64,000 nucleotides of DNA, from the NCBI GenBank assembly GCA_964537685.1, contig CAZICM010000040.1, positions 1-64,000 of the forward strand. Direction: 5' to 3'. Positions 1 through 8,636 of the stretch are shown in pieces. This DNA comes from CAZICM01 sp964537685. GTDB taxonomy: Bacteria; Myxococcota_A; Polyangia; Polyangiales; Polyangiaceae. The notes below the pieces were generated by a model. That model saw only the letters and a program-made list of their open reading frames with translations, was not told the origin of the DNA and made no database searches. Numbering within the stretch: position 1 is the first letter of the stretch; each line of letters opens with the position of its first letter. Position numbers and translations under genes: made by a program.

Positions 1-2534
1 ACAACCGAGCCGTGTGTCATGAGCCCTCCGACTTCCATCACCAGCCCGCTCGCGTTGATAAACAGCGGCGTCCAGCCGGGATCTGTAAAGGGAGCAATGA
101 GAATCTCACCTTTTTTCAACACGTCGCGATTGGGCGACATCACCACTCTGGCAATGCCTTCCACCGTGCCGGGCGAGGCGGCCGTGCCAATCAGCGCACC
201 TTCGGGCAAACCTTCGCCGGCGTGAGTTGCGGTAGGCGCCTCGCCATCGCTGGTCAGAATCCTCGGCGGCTTCATTTCGCGGAAACGCTCTTCGTCGGCT
301 CTGCGCGAGCGGATACGGGAACGAAGCTCTTCGTCGGGATGCTCCAGCGCCGAAATGGCCTCCTCGAGCTCCAGATACCAAATATCGTCGAGCTCATCGA
401 TACGGCCGGAGTCCTTAAGCATCCGCGCGGCATCGAGGATTGAATTTCGGATCAACCCCATCGTGCAGATCAAGAAAAATTTAGGATGCTCGCGAACGGC
501 CAATAAATTACGCGAAACGCGCGCCATTCTGCGGATCAGCGGCACGCGGAGAAATCCCAGCGATCGGGTCCGCGCTTGTTCGGCCAGCCGGTGGACGGCT
601 TCATTTCCGGCTGTTTTTAGGCGGCTATGGTGAGCCCGGTGAGCGTTTTCTTGTTCGCCGTGCAGATTGCCCGCAATCATCTGAAGCAAAGCCGAAATAT
701 CATCCCGGTAACGAGGGCGACTGATATCGATTTCCGAAGGCCCGCGCATTCCATAGCGCTCTAAGAACGCGTCAAGCGCCTGCAAAAAGGCATCACCGCC
801 TTCCAGCTCGAGCAGCGCGCGCTTCGCATCCGCAGGCAGCGGCTGCTCAAAAAATCTCATCACCGCGGGATATTTCCTGGCGACATCGGCCACATCGCCC
901 AGGGCGAGATCCATTTCCGTCGTCACATTGCCTGAAAGCCCGCGCACCAAGGCATCGACATCATCCTTGGCTTGCTCGCCCGCCAATTTCAGCGCGACCG
1001 ACTTCGCGAGCATGCCTGCGACGAGATAGGGCGGAACATGCCAGACCAAATTGAAAAACAATGTGTCCACAATGGAAAGAGCTGCCCGCAGCCTGGGCGC
1101 TCCCGCGGGCGCCGTTTCAAGCGTTTTCTGTATGCGTGCCACCGCCTCGTTTCCCTCGGCCAGCAAGCTGTCCGCCTTACCCTCGGGCGGAAGAAACCAA
1201 AGGCGGGCTTGTGATTTTAATAGTATAGGTAAAAAATACTTTGCAATTGTACTCAGCTTAACGCCGTCTTTTTCGCGCTCCCCGGAAAAATCCTCCCGGC
1301 TGGATACGTCGGCAGCAATGCGGGATGAAAGCTCATCCGCAATGCGCAGCCCCTTTGGATAGATCTTCCGCGACACCGGATTCAGAAGCAGCGGCGTAAC
1401 ATCCAGATACAATCGTCCCGCCGCCGAACACATATAAGGATTTTTTCCCTCACCGCTTTTTCCAAAAGGAAACAAATTCTTCCAAATGGATAACCCCATT
1501 GGACGAATTGGATCGGTCATCACCTGGGCATGACTAAAACTAAAATACACATGCAATTGATCGTCACGGGGACGGGGTTCGGGCAGAGGAAACAAAGATG
1601 TGATCGGACGTGTTTGCAATACAAATAAATCTCCGCCGCTGATCGCCCATTCGATATCCTGGGGCGATTTCATATGGGCTTCAATGCGCTGGCCCAGCTC
1701 GGCCAGACGCGCGACATCGGCATCGTTTAGCACCCGTCCATACCGCTCGGAACCCGAAAGCTCTTCTTTCACAACACCGCCATCCGAAGATGGTCTCAAT
1801 GCGATCGTTTTCTCCGCTACCTTGTGCTCGACAAGCACTTTCTTTTTCTTATCAAATCGATAGAGGTCCGCGGATACAACACCGGATACCAATGCCTCCC
1901 CCAAACCAAAACCGGCATCGATAGAGACAATATTGCGATGGCCACTCACCGGATCGGCCGTAAACAAAATCCCCGAAACCTCGGGCGTAATCAGGCGCTG
2001 AACGACGACCGATAGCTCGACATTGCGATGACCAAAACCCTGTTCGGCCCGGTATAAAATCGCCCTATCGGTAAAGAGCGAAACCCAGCAGGCCCGCACG
2101 CGATCCAAGAGCGCATCTTCGCCCCGCACATTCAAATAAGTATCGTGCTGGCCTGCAAATGAAGCATTGGGCAGATCTTCCGCCGTGGCGCTGGAACGAA
2201 CCGCATAGGCATGCTCGGCACCAATACGCCGGAATGCCTCGACAACAGACGCCCCAACTTGCTCGGGAACCGGCATCTCCAATAGAGCCGCCCGGACTTC
2301 TGACCCCACCCGCCGCGCCTCTTCGACCGCCCCCGCGGACAGCCCCTCCAGTCGCGCATACATCGATGACACATCGGGATACGAAGAGATAAACAGCTTA
2401 AACGCATCGGTCGTCACGCAAAAACCGGGCGGCACCGGAAAGCCCGCCCGGCTCATTTCCCCCAAATTGGCGCCCTTGCCGCCCACCCGGGAAATATCTG
2501 AAGCGCCAATCTGGTGAAGAAATAGAACGTGCAT
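1..2534 (-). CDS. PEP-utilising phosphotransferase, rifampicin phosphotransferase-like (3' end cut by window edge)
   Basis: The frame is open from an ATG at 2534 to the window edge (844 codons, C-terminus missing). The N-terminus carries the PPDK/PEP-synthase ATP-binding signature VGGKGANLGEM (residues 17-27) and later YAVRSSATAEDLP and SFAGQHDTYLNV. The swivelling phosphohistidine domain is C-terminal: GGLMTHGS with the likely phospho-acceptor His at about residue 841. In PpsA this domain lies mid-protein before a TIM barrel; the order ATP-grasp, long middle region, His domain is that of Rph-type enzymes, which use ATP to phosphorylate rifamycins. The middle part has the DDIWYLELEE stretch typical of this group. 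The substrate cannot be read from sequence, and a housekeeping PEP-utilising role is also possible. It is the last visible gene of a minus-strand run. No clear ribosome binding site. Confidence 0.8.
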   Translation of the reverse strand, partial: MHVLFLHQIGASDISRVGGKGANLGEMSRAGFPVPPGFCVTTDAFKLFISSYPDVSSMYARLEGLSAGAVEEARRVGSEVRAALLEMPVPEQVGASVVEAFRRIGAEHAYAVRSSATAEDLPNASFAGQHDTYLNVRGEDALLDRVRACWVSLFTDRAILYRAEQGFGHRNVELSVVVQRLITPEVSGILFTADPVSGHRNIVSIDAGFGLGEALVSGVVSADLYRFDKKKKVLVEHKVAEKTIALRPSSDGGVVKEELSGSERYGRVLNDADVARLAELGQRIEAHMKSPQDIEWAISGGDLFVLQTRPITSLFPLPEPRPRDDQLHVYFSFSHAQVMTDPIRPMGLSIWKNLFPFGKSGEGKNPYMCSAAGRLYLDVTPLLLNPVSRKIYPKGLRIADELSSRIAADVSSREDFSGEREKDGVKLSTIAKYFLPILLKSQARLWFLPPEGKADSLLAEGNEAVARIQKTLETAPAGAPRLRAALSIVDTLFFNLVWHVPPYLVAGMLAKSVALKLAGEQAKDDVDALVRGLSGNVTTEMDLALGDVADVARKYPAVMRFFEQPLPADAKRALLELEGGDAFLQALDAFLERYGMRGPSEIDISRPRYRDDISALLQMIAGNLHGEQENAHRAHHSRLKTAGNEAVHRLAEQARTRSLGFLRVPLIRRMARVSRNLLAVREHPKFFLICTMGLIRNSILDAARMLKDSGRIDELDDIWYLELEEAISALEHPDEELRSRIRSRRADEERFREMKPPRILTSDGEAPTATHAGEGLPEGALIGTAASPGTVEGIARVVMSPNRDVLKKGEILIAPFTDPGWTPLFINASGLVMEVGGLMTHGSV

Positions 2535-2584
2535 AGGACGTTTTAGCGTACGCCCCGCACCATCAAAACTCGATTAAATAAATA

Positions 2585-3448
2585 TTAATCGTCGGCCAAT
2601 ACTTGGCTCACAACTTCCAACGACTCGCCCACCGATTCCACATGCCGCAGCGCTGAATCATTCAATCCGACCGATGCCACGGCCACCGCATCGGCCGCCG
2701 ATAACATCCGCGACAGAACCCCAACATGCTCGGCAATGCGCGCATCCAATTTATTCGCCACCAACCCTGCCTTTCCCTCCGCTCTGGCCGCCCCCTTCAC
2801 CAACACCCGCTCGAGCCGAACCCTCGCCTCCCCCAGCGCCACAAGCATCTTCCACGCCTTATCGATTTCCCGCGCATCCTTCCCTGAAACAGCCACATCC
2901 ACCACCGAACGCCTCAACTCGGCTCCCTCGAGCAAACAGCCCCGCGCCGGCTCGCGCACACAACCCCCATACAAAGCCAGCGCATGCGCCACCGCATCAT
3001 CCGCTTCGATGAACAATGGCAATTGCATCAAAACAGAAACAGTTACCAACGAAATGGCCCCGACGATCCATCCCTGAGCCGAAAACAAGCCCATACCATA
3101 GCGGGCCACCAAAGCGCCCGAGACGGCTCCAAAGCCCAGCGCCAGCCCCAAATGTACCAGCCGCGCCTTGAATTGCCGCACTCGGGCACTTCTCTCCGCG
3201 AATACAAAAGCTGAAAGCACAGCCCCCGCCCCCCAAGGCGAAACAGGCCAAATCAAAGCGGAAAGCAGAGCTCCCAGCGCCCCCTTCGCCGCGCCCAGCG
3301 CCGAAAAGCCCGAACAAGCGGCGCAGGCAAAGGCCATGCAGAGAAGCAAAGGAAGCGCAGCGCCCGCAAACATGCCCAGTTGATCGGCAAAAGGCATTAC
3401 AGCGAAAGCCGCCGCAGAAACCAAAAAGAGCGCTAATTTCCACACCAT
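2585..3448 (-). CDS. Unknown integral membrane protein with helical cytoplasmic tail
   Basis: 287 residues. I chose the ATG at 3448 because AGGA sits 8 nt upstream; an in-frame TTG at 3466 would add six residues. The first ~155 residues are strongly hydrophobic and can form about five or six membrane helices, starting with LALFLVSAAAFAVMPF. The remaining ~130 residues are charged and helical, likely coiled coil. The arrangement loosely recalls FUSC/YccC-type membrane proteins, but I recognise no signature motif and assign no function. It lies 31 nt downstream of the VWA-domain gene and 50 nt upstream of the Rph-like gene, so it is probably co-transcribed with both. Confidence 0.7.
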   Translation of the reverse strand: MVWKLALFLVSAAAFAVMPFADQLGMFAGAALPLLLCMAFACAACSGFSALGAAKGALGALLSALIWPVSPWGAGAVLSAFVFAERSARVRQFKARLVHLGLALGFGAVSGALVARYGMGLFSAQGWIVGAISLVTVSVLMQLPLFIEADDAVAHALALYGGCVREPARGCLLEGAELRRSVVDVAVSGKDAREIDKAWKMLVALGEARVRLERVLVKGAARAEGKAGLVANKLDARIAEHVGVLSRMLSAADAVAVASVGLNDSALRHVESVGESLEVVSQVLADD

Positions 3449-3479
3449 GGGATTGATCCTGATCAAATTGGCCTACAAT

Positions 3480-4940
3480 TTAATAAGCTGGCCTTGCTTC
3501 ATTGGCAAAAGCCTTTGCGGCCGAAGCCTTGGCCGCATGCTTGCCGGCCTCGGTTGTTGGAGCAGCTTGAACGAATTGCCCCTTATCCTCATTGTATTCT
3601 TGCACTTGGCGCTCGAGCATGGCCGCCTTGGGAGCGGGCGCGATGGCCTTGGCCGTATTGAGATCGGCAATATTCTGATCGATAAGCTGCTGAGCCCTCG
3701 CCCCATCGCCCCGGCTATACGCCTGGGCCGCCTCGAGTTGGCGCAGCGAAGCCAGAGCGCTCATCGCACTGGCAAATACATCGCCGTCGCGGCCTTCCAA
3801 AACGGCCTGCTGATCGGAAGTGGGCAAGAGCGTCAGCGCCGAAAGCTCGGCCTTTTCTTCTTGCCCGCCGACGCGCGTAAAGCGGACTTGACTCGATAGC
3901 TTCAGCGAATCCGCGCCGCCCGCCCGCGAACTCAATTCAACGATCACCCGCCGTTCATCCCCCGCAAAAAGCGCCCCCAGCGAAAGTTCGAGCTGGGTAT
4001 CGTCGTTGAGCAGCTTGGCATCTGCGCCCACCGCCCGCACAAAACGCAGCCCCGCGGGCAAATCGAGCCTGAGCGCCGCCTGCTCGATCGTCGTCTGAGC
4101 CGTCTCATGAAGCTCTTTCTTCAAAAAAGCGGCGAGCGCAGACGCATCTTTCACATAGGCAAAATTGCCCCTGCCCGTTTTCGCAATGGCGCCCATATAC
4201 GCCTCATCAAAATCGACACCAATCCCCAAGGATGAAATCGTCACACCGCGCTCCGCTCCATCCTTTGCAATCCGCTCGGCCTCGAGCCGGGTGTTGTCGA
4301 GACCATCGCTCACCAGCACCACGCGCCGAACCCGCCCTTTTGATGCATCGGAAAGCGCACGTAGCCCTTCATTGAGCGCGGGAGGAATATTCGTTCCGCC
4401 ATCGGACGAAAGCGCCCTGATTTTTGCCGATAACGACGATCGAATTGATTTTACACGGGTCAAAGGTTGAATTACTTCGTGATTGCTTGAATAACGAATG
4501 AGTGCAATTTCATCGTCGTCGCGCATACTCTCCAATAACGATAGAATGGACTCCTTCGCCTTTTCAATTTTCTCGCCGCTCATTGAGCCCGATGTATCGA
4601 CGACCACGGCGAGAGAAAGAGGAGCCCGCTCTTCGGCCACACCGGAAGGTTTATCGGCGGCCATCACAAGCTCGGCAAAGACGGTAGCTGCGTCGGCGGA
4701 AGGAATCTTCGTATGGCTTAGCGCAAGCGAACCGTGCAATCCCTGAGCGCTGAAGGAAGTGCTATTTTTTCCGCTCATTACGATCGGATTGACCGCGGGC
4801 GCGCTGATAGGAACGGAAGGCTTCGAACCTGCATTCGCCGGAGCCCTATACAGAACAAGCCCTCCGGCACAGAGCACGATGGTGCTCAAGGCGAGGTTGC
4901 GGCGGATTCTGGGCGTGCGTATCCATGCTGCAATCGACAT
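3480..4940 (-). CDS. VWA-domain protein, membrane-anchored or exported (YfbK-like)
   Basis: 486 residues. The start at 4940 is favoured over an in-frame upstream ATG at 5012 because AGGAG lies 10 nt before it. A basic N-terminus followed by one hydrophobic segment (LALSTIVLCAGGLVLY) indicates a signal peptide or anchor. The von Willebrand A domain follows, with an intact MIDAS metal site DTSGS at 115-119, the downstream conserved Thr in DGGTNIPPAL and the Asp in VSDGLDN. After it come a beta-rich region and a helical, Ala-rich C-terminus. VWA proteins of this type usually bind partners through a divalent cation in the periplasm. Neighbours (membrane protein, kinase) do not fix the role. Three of the four downstream genes on this strand are closely spaced. 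Confidence 0.82.
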   Translation of the reverse strand: MSIAAWIRTPRIRRNLALSTIVLCAGGLVLYRAPANAGSKPSVPISAPAVNPIVMSGKNSTSFSAQGLHGSLALSHTKIPSADAATVFAELVMAADKPSGVAEERAPLSLAVVVDTSGSMSGEKIEKAKESILSLLESMRDDDEIALIRYSSNHEVIQPLTRVKSIRSSLSAKIRALSSDGGTNIPPALNEGLRALSDASKGRVRRVVLVSDGLDNTRLEAERIAKDGAERGVTISSLGIGVDFDEAYMGAIAKTGRGNFAYVKDASALAAFLKKELHETAQTTIEQAALRLDLPAGLRFVRAVGADAKLLNDDTQLELSLGALFAGDERRVIVELSSRAGGADSLKLSSQVRFTRVGGQEEKAELSALTLLPTSDQQAVLEGRDGDVFASAMSALASLRQLEAAQAYSRGDGARAQQLIDQNIADLNTAKAIAPAPKAAMLERQVQEYNEDKGQFVQAAPTTEAGKHAAKASAAKAFANEARPAY

Positions 4941-5098
4941 GATCGTATTGCTCCTGTCTTTGCCCAAGCTGGGCGGCTCTATGGCCGATGGAAGGCTCGC
5001 TCCGCGCCTCAAGGCGCCCGCAAAGCCTATGGCATCGAATCCAGTATCGCTGCTGTACGAATCAGCGCGCCGGCCGGTCTATTGGCTTTAAAAATTGT

Positions 5099-5124
5099 TA
5101 AAAAAAATGAGCCGGCCCCCGGGC
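5099..5124 (-). terminator. Candidate intrinsic terminator after cca
   Basis: Read on the minus strand, the short GC-rich inverted repeat GCCCGGGGGCCGGC is followed after TCA by eight T residues (complement of the A-run 5100-5107). It begins 8 nt beyond the cca stop codon. The stem is short (three outer pairs, one mismatch, one inner pair), so its strength is uncertain. If active it would partly insulate the VWA gene from cca transcription. Confidence 0.45.
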
Positions 5125-5132
5125 ATAGAGGC

Positions 5133-6527
5133 TTATCCCTGGGCGCCCCTAAGCTCTTCCAGCGCCTCGCGCGCCGCCTGGAGCAGCACATCCCGCTCGT
5201 TTTCAGAAGGCTCATCCGTGACCCGCTCGATCAATCGCTCGAGAATCTGACCCACCATGCGGCCCGGCAGCAGATTGAGCTCTTTCATGATGTCATTGCC
5301 ATTGATGGCCAAATCCTTGGGGCTCAGTGCATTGCCAGCGGCGATAATGGCTTCCACGCGGGATTTGAGCTTGCCCAAAGACGCAATGTCTTCACCTGCC
5401 TCGCGGCCTTTGCCCATCGCATCCGCGATACCCAGCTCATATAGATCGGGCGCGAGTTCAGGCGTCACGCGGCGAAGCCAGCGCCGTACAGCCCCATCTG
5501 TCCACGTATCCGAATAACAAATCAAATGATGCCGTATTAACGCGGTAATTTTGGCGCGCTCATCATTTGAAAAACGCAGCCGGCTCAGCAGCGGCTCGGC
5601 CATTTCAGCCCCAATCCGCTCGTGATCGTAAAAGGTATAGTCCTGGGTCTTGTCCGAAAATGCGCGGGTCCTGGGCTTTCCCACATCGTGCAGCAGCGCC
5701 GCGATACGCAGAATAGGCTCGGGTTTGCAGGAATCCAGACAAGCCATCGCGTGACCCCACACATCATAACGGTGAAATCGATTTTGCTCGCAGCCGATCG
5801 ATTCCAATAGTTCAGGACAGCTTATCGATAGAATTTGCGTGCGGCGCATAATTTCAAAGGCAATGCTCGGCCGGCTCGCCCGCATGCTTTTCAGCCATTC
5901 ATCGCGCACACGCTCCGCGCTCACCCTTCGAAACGTTGAAAGCGCCCTTTCATGACCCATCGCCCGCTCGGTCGCCGGATCGATATTGCATTCTAAGGTT
6001 GCGGCAAAACGCGCAGCCCGCAGCACCCTCAATCCATCCTCGGCAAAACGCTCCAAAGGCTCGCCCACCGCGCGGACGATCTTCGCCTCCAAATCGGCCC
6101 GACCATGAAATGGATCGATCAGATGACCGTCCACCGGATCGATCGCAATCGCATTAAATGTAAAATCGCGCCGCGCCAAATCGGCCGTGATCTCATCGAC
6201 AAACTGAACGGAATCGGGCCTTCGGCCATCGGAATAATCGCCGTCGCCCCGAAGCGTCGTCACTTCATAAGGCGTTCCCTTCACAAGAACCGTCACGGTG
6301 CCGTGCTGAATTCCGGTGGGAATCACCTTACGGAAGAAACGAATCACATCCTCGGGCCGCGCATCGGTCGCGACATCCCAATCCTTGGCTTCTTTTCCCC
6401 GCAGCAAATCGCGCACACAGCCGCCGACAATCCAGCCGCGCTTTCCCTTTTCACGCAAGCGCCGGCATATGCCGAGCACATCCTCGGGCACCCGTTCCAA
6501 CAAATGATCTTCGGCGCGAATGGTCAC
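5133..6527 (-). CDS. cca: CCA-adding tRNA nucleotidyltransferase
   Basis: 464 residues from a GTG at 6527. The class II nucleotidyltransferase core is clear: WIVGGCVRDLLRG with the helix-turn preceding the DWDVATDA catalytic carboxylates, the RRDFTFNAIA motif and the FAEDGLRVLRAARFAA segment that contacts the incoming nucleotide. An HD domain follows (LLHDVGKP, DHERIGAE). It adds or repairs the 3'-terminal CCA of tRNAs using CTP and ATP without a template. Poly(A) polymerase I of gamma-proteobacteria shares the catalytic core but lacks the HD domain, which favours the CCA-adding assignment. It begins 34 nt after the stop of the upstream kinase gene, so a shared transcript is likely. Confidence 0.93.
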   Translation of the reverse strand: MTIRAEDHLLERVPEDVLGICRRLREKGKRGWIVGGCVRDLLRGKEAKDWDVATDARPEDVIRFFRKVIPTGIQHGTVTVLVKGTPYEVTTLRGDGDYSDGRRPDSVQFVDEITADLARRDFTFNAIAIDPVDGHLIDPFHGRADLEAKIVRAVGEPLERFAEDGLRVLRAARFAATLECNIDPATERAMGHERALSTFRRVSAERVRDEWLKSMRASRPSIAFEIMRRTQILSISCPELLESIGCEQNRFHRYDVWGHAMACLDSCKPEPILRIAALLHDVGKPRTRAFSDKTQDYTFYDHERIGAEMAEPLLSRLRFSNDERAKITALIRHHLICYSDTWTDGAVRRWLRRVTPELAPDLYELGIADAMGKGREAGEDIASLGKLKSRVEAIIAAGNALSPKDLAINGNDIMKELNLLPGRMVGQILERLIERVTDEPSENERDVLLQAAREALEELRGAQG

Positions 6528-6561
6528 GCGCCTACATCTAACAAATGCTCAGCCGTTCCCG

Positions 6562-8490
6562 TTAAGGTTTTTGATAACGGGGATCGAAGGGATCGACAAT
6601 CTGGGGATTTTTGCTGGAGCCTGCCGATGATGGTTTTGGACCAGCACCCGATGCAATCTTTGTCAGCTTCACCTGTTTAATCAGTTCTTTACCATCCAAT
6701 CGAATGGTTACCGGTTCATAGCCTTCGGCCTTTACATCCAGCGTGACCGTCTTGCCTTCCTCGACTTCAATCGTGGCTGGCAATTTGATCGACTTTCCAT
6801 CCCTAAAGGCATGGGCCGTCTCGGGAATCGCCGCGAGCGCGACGGAAATGATTTTCGATGCGGACGGCCCGGGCAAAGCCGCGGGCGAAGAGGATGGAGG
6901 CGCGGGCGCAATGGAAGCCGGCGGCTGAATCCCCGCGGAAGAGTTGGCGCCTGTCTGCGCTTTTCCTGAATTCGCGCCCAACTGAGTAGCCAATACAATC
7001 GAAATAGCCGCCGTGACGGCAATGGCAATACCAATGATTCCCAGCACCGAACGCGGCCTGGGCAAAGCCGCTCCCTCGGGAGGAGGCAGCGAGGGCCTGG
7101 ATGATTTCGATTTATTAAAATATTCGGGCGGAACGCTAAATCCCTCGCCCCTGGTGATTAACTCGGAAACGGCCACAGGCACTTCGCCGCTTTTCACCCG
7201 CTCGAGATCGGCCCGGAGTTCGCCCATTGAAGCGTAACGTCCCTCCGGTTTTTTGGACATACACTTCAGAATGACCGCCTCAAGTGCGGGAGAGCAATCC
7301 GGATAAATTTCACGGATGGGCGTCGGCGCCTGATACATATGCTGGGATAAAATCGCCATGAAATTATCGGCATTAAAAGGCAATTGGCCGCATTGAAGCT
7401 CGTACATCATTACGCCCAGCGAATAGATATCGGTGCGCGCGTCCACCGGCGTTCCAGCCGATTGTTCGGGCGACATATAATGAGGCGTCCCGAATACCGC
7501 CCCGGCCATCGTCAGCTTTTCTTCGGTGCTTTGGACTTTGGCAATTCCAAAGTCGAGGATCTTTACGAAATCGTCCACGCCTCCGCGGGGCACCAAAAAA
7601 ATATTATCGGGCTTTAAGTCGCGGTGGACAATCCCGCATTCATGGGCCGCGGCTAATCCATCGGCAATTTGAGAGGCAATATCACATATCCGATCGGCAG
7701 GCAGCCGTTTTTCTTGATCGAGAATTCTACTGAGACTGATTCCATCGAGATATTCCATCACGAAATAGGTCGATCCATCGGGCAGATCGCCGAAGTCCGA
7801 GATATCGACGATGTGCGGATTGCCAATGCTCGAGGCGGCCCGCGCTTCCTGGGCGAAGCGATCGACATTTTCGCGGTCGCGCGCCATGTCTTTGCGCAAG
7901 ACTTTGATCGCGACTTTTTTATCGATGGCTTTATGGCGGGCGAGATACACAAATCCCATCCCGCCTTCTCCGATGATCTGTTCGATTTTGTAGCGGCGAT
8001 CGAAGGTCGTTCCCAGATAAGGATCTTTGCCCGCCAGGGTCTTGCCTGTCTCGAGATCGATTTTAGAACTGGAAGGCGGCGGAACATCCATCGAAGGACG
8101 GCCTTCCACGTCGAGTGCCGAAGCCCGGAATGAAACGGGAGGAATGGAAGGCGGCGGCGGTGGCTCGGTGTCCGCTTCACGCGAATTTTTTGGTGCAAGC
8201 GCGATCAGCGGCGCTTTGAATGTCTCCAGCGGCTGCGTGTCTTCATCGGGCGAATGGAAGCGGGGCGGAGGCGGGGACTCGAGATCAATGGTCTTGGCCT
8301 CGGCAACGATATCGTCCGGCACCGACGAGGCGAGCGGAACCTTCAGCGTCACGATTGGACGGCGCAACTCGGGGCGCACCGATAGAGGCTGCGTCGGTTC
8401 GGCATCCTTGCCCGAAGCTTGCAAAACACCGCCGTCGCCGCTTTCCGGCGAATTGCGCAAGTTTGGCGACGGTTTGTCCAAAGAGCTCAT
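6562..8490 (-). CDS. Membrane-anchored Ser/Thr protein kinase with PEGA-like sensor tail
   Basis: 642 residues. Residues 1-160 are a Pro/Glu/Ser-rich, probably disordered extension. The Hanks-type kinase domain spans about 167-430: glycine loop IGEGGMGFVYLA, Lys196 in VAIKVL, catalytic HRDLKPDN (Asp291), DFG at 313-315 and the APE-type segment MSPEQSA. A single membrane helix lies at about 482-502, followed by a Pro/Ala/Ser linker and a PEGA-like beta domain (EEGKTVTLDVKAEGYEPVTI) near 575-615. This layout, cytoplasmic kinase and periplasmic PEGA domain, is common in Myxococcota. The ligand and targets are unknown. It opens the minus-strand gene run and is divergent from the LolC-like permease. 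Confidence 0.93.
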   Translation of the reverse strand: MSSLDKPSPNLRNSPESGDGGVLQASGKDAEPTQPLSVRPELRRPIVTLKVPLASSVPDDIVAEAKTIDLESPPPPRFHSPDEDTQPLETFKAPLIALAPKNSREADTEPPPPPSIPPVSFRASALDVEGRPSMDVPPPSSSKIDLETGKTLAGKDPYLGTTFDRRYKIEQIIGEGGMGFVYLARHKAIDKKVAIKVLRKDMARDRENVDRFAQEARAASSIGNPHIVDISDFGDLPDGSTYFVMEYLDGISLSRILDQEKRLPADRICDIASQIADGLAAAHECGIVHRDLKPDNIFLVPRGGVDDFVKILDFGIAKVQSTEEKLTMAGAVFGTPHYMSPEQSAGTPVDARTDIYSLGVMMYELQCGQLPFNADNFMAILSQHMYQAPTPIREIYPDCSPALEAVILKCMSKKPEGRYASMGELRADLERVKSGEVPVAVSELITRGEGFSVPPEYFNKSKSSRPSLPPPEGAALPRPRSVLGIIGIAIAVTAAISIVLATQLGANSGKAQTGANSSAGIQPPASIAPAPPSSSPAALPGPSASKIISVALAAIPETAHAFRDGKSIKLPATIEVEEGKTVTLDVKAEGYEPVTIRLDGKELIKQVKLTKIASGAGPKPSSAGSSKNPQIVDPFDPRYQKP

Positions 8491-8636
8491 GAAAGCGCGG
8501 TCGTGTAGGCTAGCAGGGCTTTGCCAAGTCGAGAAGAAAGCTTAGGCGGGCCGATTTGTTCCCGCATCAAAAGCTTTTCACAGCGCGAATTGTTCTGCGG
8601 CCCCGAACCATTTCTGCTAGACGGGCAACCATATAT

